Assembly (NCBI GenBank): GCA_900128565.1
Contig: LT636201.1
Span: forward strand, 1-10,627
DNA: 10,627 bases
Source: Stramenopiles sp. TOSAG23-6
Taxonomy: Eukaryota; Sar
Reading direction: 5' to 3'
The position numbers were made by a program, and so were the translations under genes. This document shows, piece after piece, positions 7,567 to 10,627 of this stretch (within the stretch, counting starts at the first letter, position 1; each line of letters opens with the position of its first letter). Under the pieces are notes generated by a model that saw only the letters and a list, made by a program, of their open reading frames with translations, was not told where the DNA came from and did no database searches.

Positions 7567-9448
7567 TCAAATATCTTCCCATTCACAATGTATTCCTTGA
7601 GAAATTAAAATACGATATAATTTTCGTTTTGGTATCTTTTTCACTCCAATAGTTTCTAGCTCTGTGGACTTCAAAACTCCAAGATCCATTGCATTGCTCA
7701 CTCCAAGTTGTTCGAAAGAACTTTTTAGAGGCAATAAGTTAGTTGCTTCTAAAATATTTTCTAATGTTTCTATTTTAGTTTTTTCCTTTGAAAAATGTTT
7801 CTTATTCTTATTTCGCTGCTTTCTACGTGATTCTAGTTTTTTTCTAATTCTTTCTTTCATTGCTTGTCTATTTTCTACTGTAGTATCTACTTTATTATCT
7901 TTTGTTTCATCTTGAGCTGTATCTACTGTAGTATCTACTTTTTTTTCTTGTTCTATTGGCCGCTTTTCAGATCGTTTTCTACTAGAAGTATGACTTTTGT
8001 GCCAACTATTATTACTACGACTTTTTTTATGTTGAGATTTTGAATTTGCAAATGGTGAAGTATGTTTTGGACTTTTTGAAAAAAACGTTTTTTTTCGTTT
8101 ACTTGGTGATAGTCTTTGCTTATTTCGAGGAGATCCATTAAATTTTCTTGGGCTTCGCAAACTTACCCTATCTTCTCCTCTGGCTCTTTGCAGTGCCTTT
8201 TCTTTACACCTTTGAAAACTTCTACCAATCAGAGTTTCAGTTACGAGAGGAAGCACAGCCTCAGCGGTGTCGACACGGATTTGAGCCATTGGAGATAAAT
8301 GACCTGTCACACTTTTTGTCATTGTTGAGTTCATTCGACGACCTACAAGTCGTTTTAAATTTGCTTTGCTACCATTAATTTCGTTACGTAACTGGCGCTT
8401 TAAACGTTCATGTATTTTGGAAAAATATTTCAAAAAAAAATCGTTAGGTACAACATTTCGTACGAAAAAAAATCGAATGTGAAAAAAAAATAAAACATAC
8501 ATTTCGACGTCGACTTTCCGTTCGTTTGTTTACATTGTGTGTATTTCGTGGTCTATTTAACGCAGAGCTTAATAACTCTCTTCTTGCTATATCAGATTGA
8601 TTTCCACGTTTACTCAGACTTGCACCTTTATCACCATTAAAAATATTCTGGATAATATCTTTACGAAATTTAGAAAATAGAGTTTCTCCAAAAATTGCAG
8701 TTAATTGACTTTCGACATCGTCAAAACTAATATCATTATCAGCGAGATTTCGTGCACTCGCCATGATTTGTTCACGTTGTCTCTGACGCATTTTCAATAA
8801 CTTTTTCTTCTTATTGTATTTGCGATCTCGAACTCTGCGTCTACGGCGATTCTTTATATGCCCTGATGTTGAACCAAGTTCACTAGGGTTAGGATTATTA
8901 TTTACTCCAAAATGAACTTTTCGATATTTTTTGTCAAGATTTTCTGCTTTTCCTAGGGCAATTTCTTCAACAAATTCATCAGGATCTATCCCTTGTGTTT
9001 GCCAAGTATCAATAGGTACACCGAAATCTTCTACATCATTGTCACTCTCAAAATCATTACTGTGACTATCTTGGTCATTTTCACTTTCACTCACAAAATC
9101 ACCACTTTGCGTACCACTTGATGCAGTGCTTTCAAAGTCATCGAAATCTTCACCATCAAATGAAGAATTCCCCTCACTTTCAAAGTCTCTTTCACTAGAA
9201 TATTCTTTAATTTTCTTGACATAATTATAAGGAAATTCACCGGCTTCGTTCGTTCTTGTGTTTGTCCCATGCCACCAACCTTCACCTGCGGTATCAACTC
9301 GCACAACATCTCCTTTATTCATTGTCAGTTCTCCGACCTCGGCAGCAACATAGCCCCATACAACCTTAACATCAAATGGAACTTCATGTCTTTCTATTAT
9401 GTCGCTGGAGCGAATATTATTTTCAGACTCTTCTTCGTAGTCTCGCAT
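7567..9448 (-). CDS. SH3-domain protein with probable C-terminal SAM-like domain, two exons
   Basis: Exon 1 (9448-8501) gives 316 residues and exon 2 (about 8409-7567) about 280, for roughly 596 in total. Residues 25-80 are a good SH3 domain: VWGYVAAEVGELTMNKGDVV corresponds to the ALYDY and acidic loop, WW at 58-59 is the ligand-binding tryptophan pair, and FPYNYV (72-77) matches FPxNYV. A Ser/Asp/Glu-rich acidic segment (85-145) and a basic helix (200-228, RRRRRVRDRK) follow. Exon 2 is rich in Lys, Arg and Ser, with SPRK/SPSK-type phosphosite-like motifs. The last 65 residues (for example FEQLGVSNAMDLGVLKSTEL then IGVKKIPKRKLYRIL) resemble a SAM domain. SH3 plus SAM suggests a cytoplasmic adaptor or scaffold. 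A telomere-type tract encodes NPNP at 185-188. Confidence 0.78.
7874..7940 (-). repeat. Short direct repeat within the SH3 gene (KVDTTV motif)
   Basis: TCTACTGTAGTATCTACTT occurs at 7874-7892 and again at 7922-7940. Read on the minus strand these encode the repeated KVDTTV segment in the low-complexity linker. Confidence 0.7.
8410..8500 (-). other. Intron D of the SH3 gene
   Basis: On the minus strand it starts GTATGTTTTA after a complete codon, contains the palindrome TTTCGTACGAAA and GAAATGTTGTACCTAAC (8459-8443), and ends at ATATTTTTCCAAAATACAT. Length is about 91 bases. Its 5' half is nearly identical to intron F at the window's left edge. This is the one complete copy in which the first AG (ending at 8398) is also in frame with the GT donor, so a 103-base GT-AG intron is an alternative here. 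Confidence 0.7.
8884..8893 (+). repeat. Telomere-like tract inside the SH3-protein coding exon
   Basis: TAGGGTTAGG lies on the plus strand. On the minus strand it is read in frame as NPNP, the same dipeptide repeat produced by the tract in the exon at 59-510. Confidence 0.75.
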
Positions 9449-9640
9449 TTTTGTGAAAGTATATTGATATATTTACTTCACGTATAGAAGCAACAACAAA
9501 AAAATCGATGTAACTGTAGAATTGAATCTCAAATCGTACTGGTACCGGGTATCTGTCCGTTATAAAATTGATTTCAGATACTCTTTTTCTGCTTTGTCTA
9601 AAGTTGTTTTATTCTCTTTATATATGAAATACTATACAAA
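9449..9640. promoter_or_regulatory. Divergent promoter region
   Basis: These 192 bases lie between the start codons of the SH3 gene (minus) and the GIY-YIG gene (plus). TATA-like sequence TTTATATATGAAA lies 15-30 bases upstream of the plus-strand ATG, and TTATAAAATTG lies near 9560. These are positional inferences only. Confidence 0.35.
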
Positions 9641-10583
9641 ATGAAATCATTTCAATTCATACTAATATTAGCAATACTGACACCATCATATGCCGCTATG
9701 AATATGCAAATTGATCATAACGAAATGCCTGTAGATATCGCAGATCTCGCAGATATCGCAAGAGAATCTGATCTCGCAGGTATCGATATCGAACAAATTC
9801 CGCTGGGACAACTTTTCAATAACCAAAGCGTCAACCAAAGATGCAACAAAGAGAACATTCCCAGCAATCAGTCTCACCTCAATCTCCATAGCGAAAGGGG
9901 TTCTCTTGTATCTGTTTTCGATCAATTTGGCAACCCCAAAAAGTCCACAAACTTTCATGGTTACGAACAGTCTTTCGTAGATCCCATCGATCAACCCGAC
10001 TTCGAATTTAGTGGCCCCTATGAGGATGTAAACAAATGTAGGGATACATTCTATGAACGCTCTTATATTTGCAACGCTTTCATGCGCTGCCCCGTAAGAC
10101 AGAATCAACCGATCCTAAACTGGAACCTACCGGATGCAAAATACTTCCACCTACAGAGAGGGGTCTTCTATATTGTTCGATTACCCTCTTGTGTAGGTGG
10201 TGGTCCAAATTCACCATACTATAAAATTGGAAAGGGGCAAAGTGGCGCAAGATTAAAGGCCTATGCTAACATGTATGGTATGGAACATATCAACTTTCTT
10301 AGTATTATCTCCTTTCAGTTACCACAGGGTGGTCAGAAACGCGAGATCCGAGGTGCTCCACAGGATGTATTTGAAAAAGAAGTTAAAACAGCCCTTGCGA
10401 AGCAAGGGATATTCCCAATTCAGCATAGGGGGACAGAAATTTTTCAAGACATAAAGCTTTTTCAAGTTGTTCGACGCATTTATGATTTGTGGAGACTTCG
10501 GCATAGAGAGCAGAGGCAACATATTGTACCAGGGGTGCCACTAGAAGAAGTAGTCTTTCAACAACAATTATACCACCACCACC

Positions 10584-10615
<32 letters not shown>

Positions 10616-10627
10616 AGATTGTATCAC
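9641..10627 (+). CDS. Secreted GIY-YIG (T5orf172/MUG113-like) domain protein, 3' end missing
   Basis: The frame from the ATG at 9641 stays open for 329 codons to the window edge. The first 19 residues (MKSFQFILILAILTPSYAA) look like a signal peptide. An acidic stretch built from DIADLADIA-type repeats follows (about 31-48), then a polar Cys-containing region. The GIY-YIG-like core starts near 174. GVFYIV (174-179) stands for the GIY strand, YYKIGKG (193-199) for the YIG strand, R204 is the expected catalytic arginine, and the Glu in RGTEIF (E266) is the likely metal-binding residue. This is the pattern of the T5orf172/MUG113 branch, found in fungi, protists and many large DNA viruses and phages. 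A His3-Gln11 run follows near the right edge. All key residues are present, so an active nuclease fold is plausible. A signal peptide on such a domain is unusual. No intron is seen. Confidence 0.75.
9729..9792 (+). repeat. Short GAT(A/C)TCGCA repeats in the GIY-YIG gene
   Basis: Copies of a nine-base unit of the type GATATCGCA or GATCTCGCA recur in frame here and encode DIADLADIA and then DLAGIDIE. It is a local low-complexity coding repeat directly after the signal peptide. Confidence 0.7.
10583..10615 (+). repeat. (CAA)11 microsatellite encoding polyglutamine
   Basis: Eleven uninterrupted CAA codons follow three CAC codons and encode His3-Gln11 in the GIY-YIG protein. A pure codon run of this kind is prone to length change. 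Confidence 0.95.

Noticed and set aside
1743-8500. Explaining the introns as U12-type introns.
   Set aside because: The donor GTNYGTTT does not match RTATCCTTT and the internal TACCTAAC does not match TTCCTTRAC closely enough.
1743-8500. Explaining the elements as TA-bounded DNA segments removed from the genome, as in ciliates, or as Tc1/mariner-type insertions.
   Set aside because: A TA repeat at both ends fits frame in copies A, C, D and E, but copies B (TT) and F (TG) lack it at the 5' end, terminal inverted repeats are weak, and the GT donor with branch-like motif fits RNA splicing better.
9686-10108. A 140-codon minus-strand open frame opposite the GIY-YIG gene.
   Set aside because: The opposite strand encodes a signal peptide and a recognisable domain in one continuous frame, so this is a shadow produced by that gene's codon pattern.

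Overview
This is AT-rich nuclear DNA of a eukaryote, most likely a unicellular protist with a compact genome. Several genes are interrupted by short T-rich introns, all visible protein families are eukaryotic types, and short telomere-type TTAGGG tracts are scattered through the window. I cannot name the species or phylum. One undetermined base (N) lies at 2636. No rRNA, tRNA, CRISPR array or prokaryote-style signal is visible.

Layout: (1) 59-510, minus: first exon of an unrecognised protein whose intron runs off the left edge. (2) 927-3281, plus: a four-exon gene for a long charged coiled-coil protein with tandem acidic repeats at its C-terminus. (3) 3402-5174, minus: a secreted or luminal class I SAM-dependent methyltransferase. 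(4) 5405-6247, plus: a homologue of the proteasome-activator partner NIP30/PIP30 (FAM192A/PSME3IP1). (5) 6622-7549, plus: a two-exon multi-pass TLC-domain membrane protein. (6) 7567-9448, minus: a two-exon protein with an N-terminal SH3 domain and a probable C-terminal SAM-like domain. (7) 9641 to the right edge, plus: a partial gene with a signal peptide, a GIY-YIG nuclease-like domain of the T5orf172/MUG113 type, and a polyglutamine tract. Genes 2/3 and 5/6 are convergent (the latter only 17 bases apart). Genes 1/2, 3/4 and 6/7 are divergent. No operon or common pathway is apparent.

The most notable signal is the introns. Six of them, in four unrelated genes and on both strands, are clearly related. 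They share a 5' end GTNYGTTT, an internal block close to GAAAATTTTGTACCTAAC, and a 3' end close to TTTTTCACAATACAT. This resembles an introner-type family of mobile introns. In all five complete copies the exon frames join correctly if the intron ends at a fixed position at the 3' motif. The first downstream AG gives the correct frame with the conserved GT donor in only one of five. The introns therefore appear to use a non-AG 3' boundary.

A second unusual signal is a set of short telomere-like tracts. Three of them lie inside reading frames, where they encode NPNPN, NPNP and LGLGLG.
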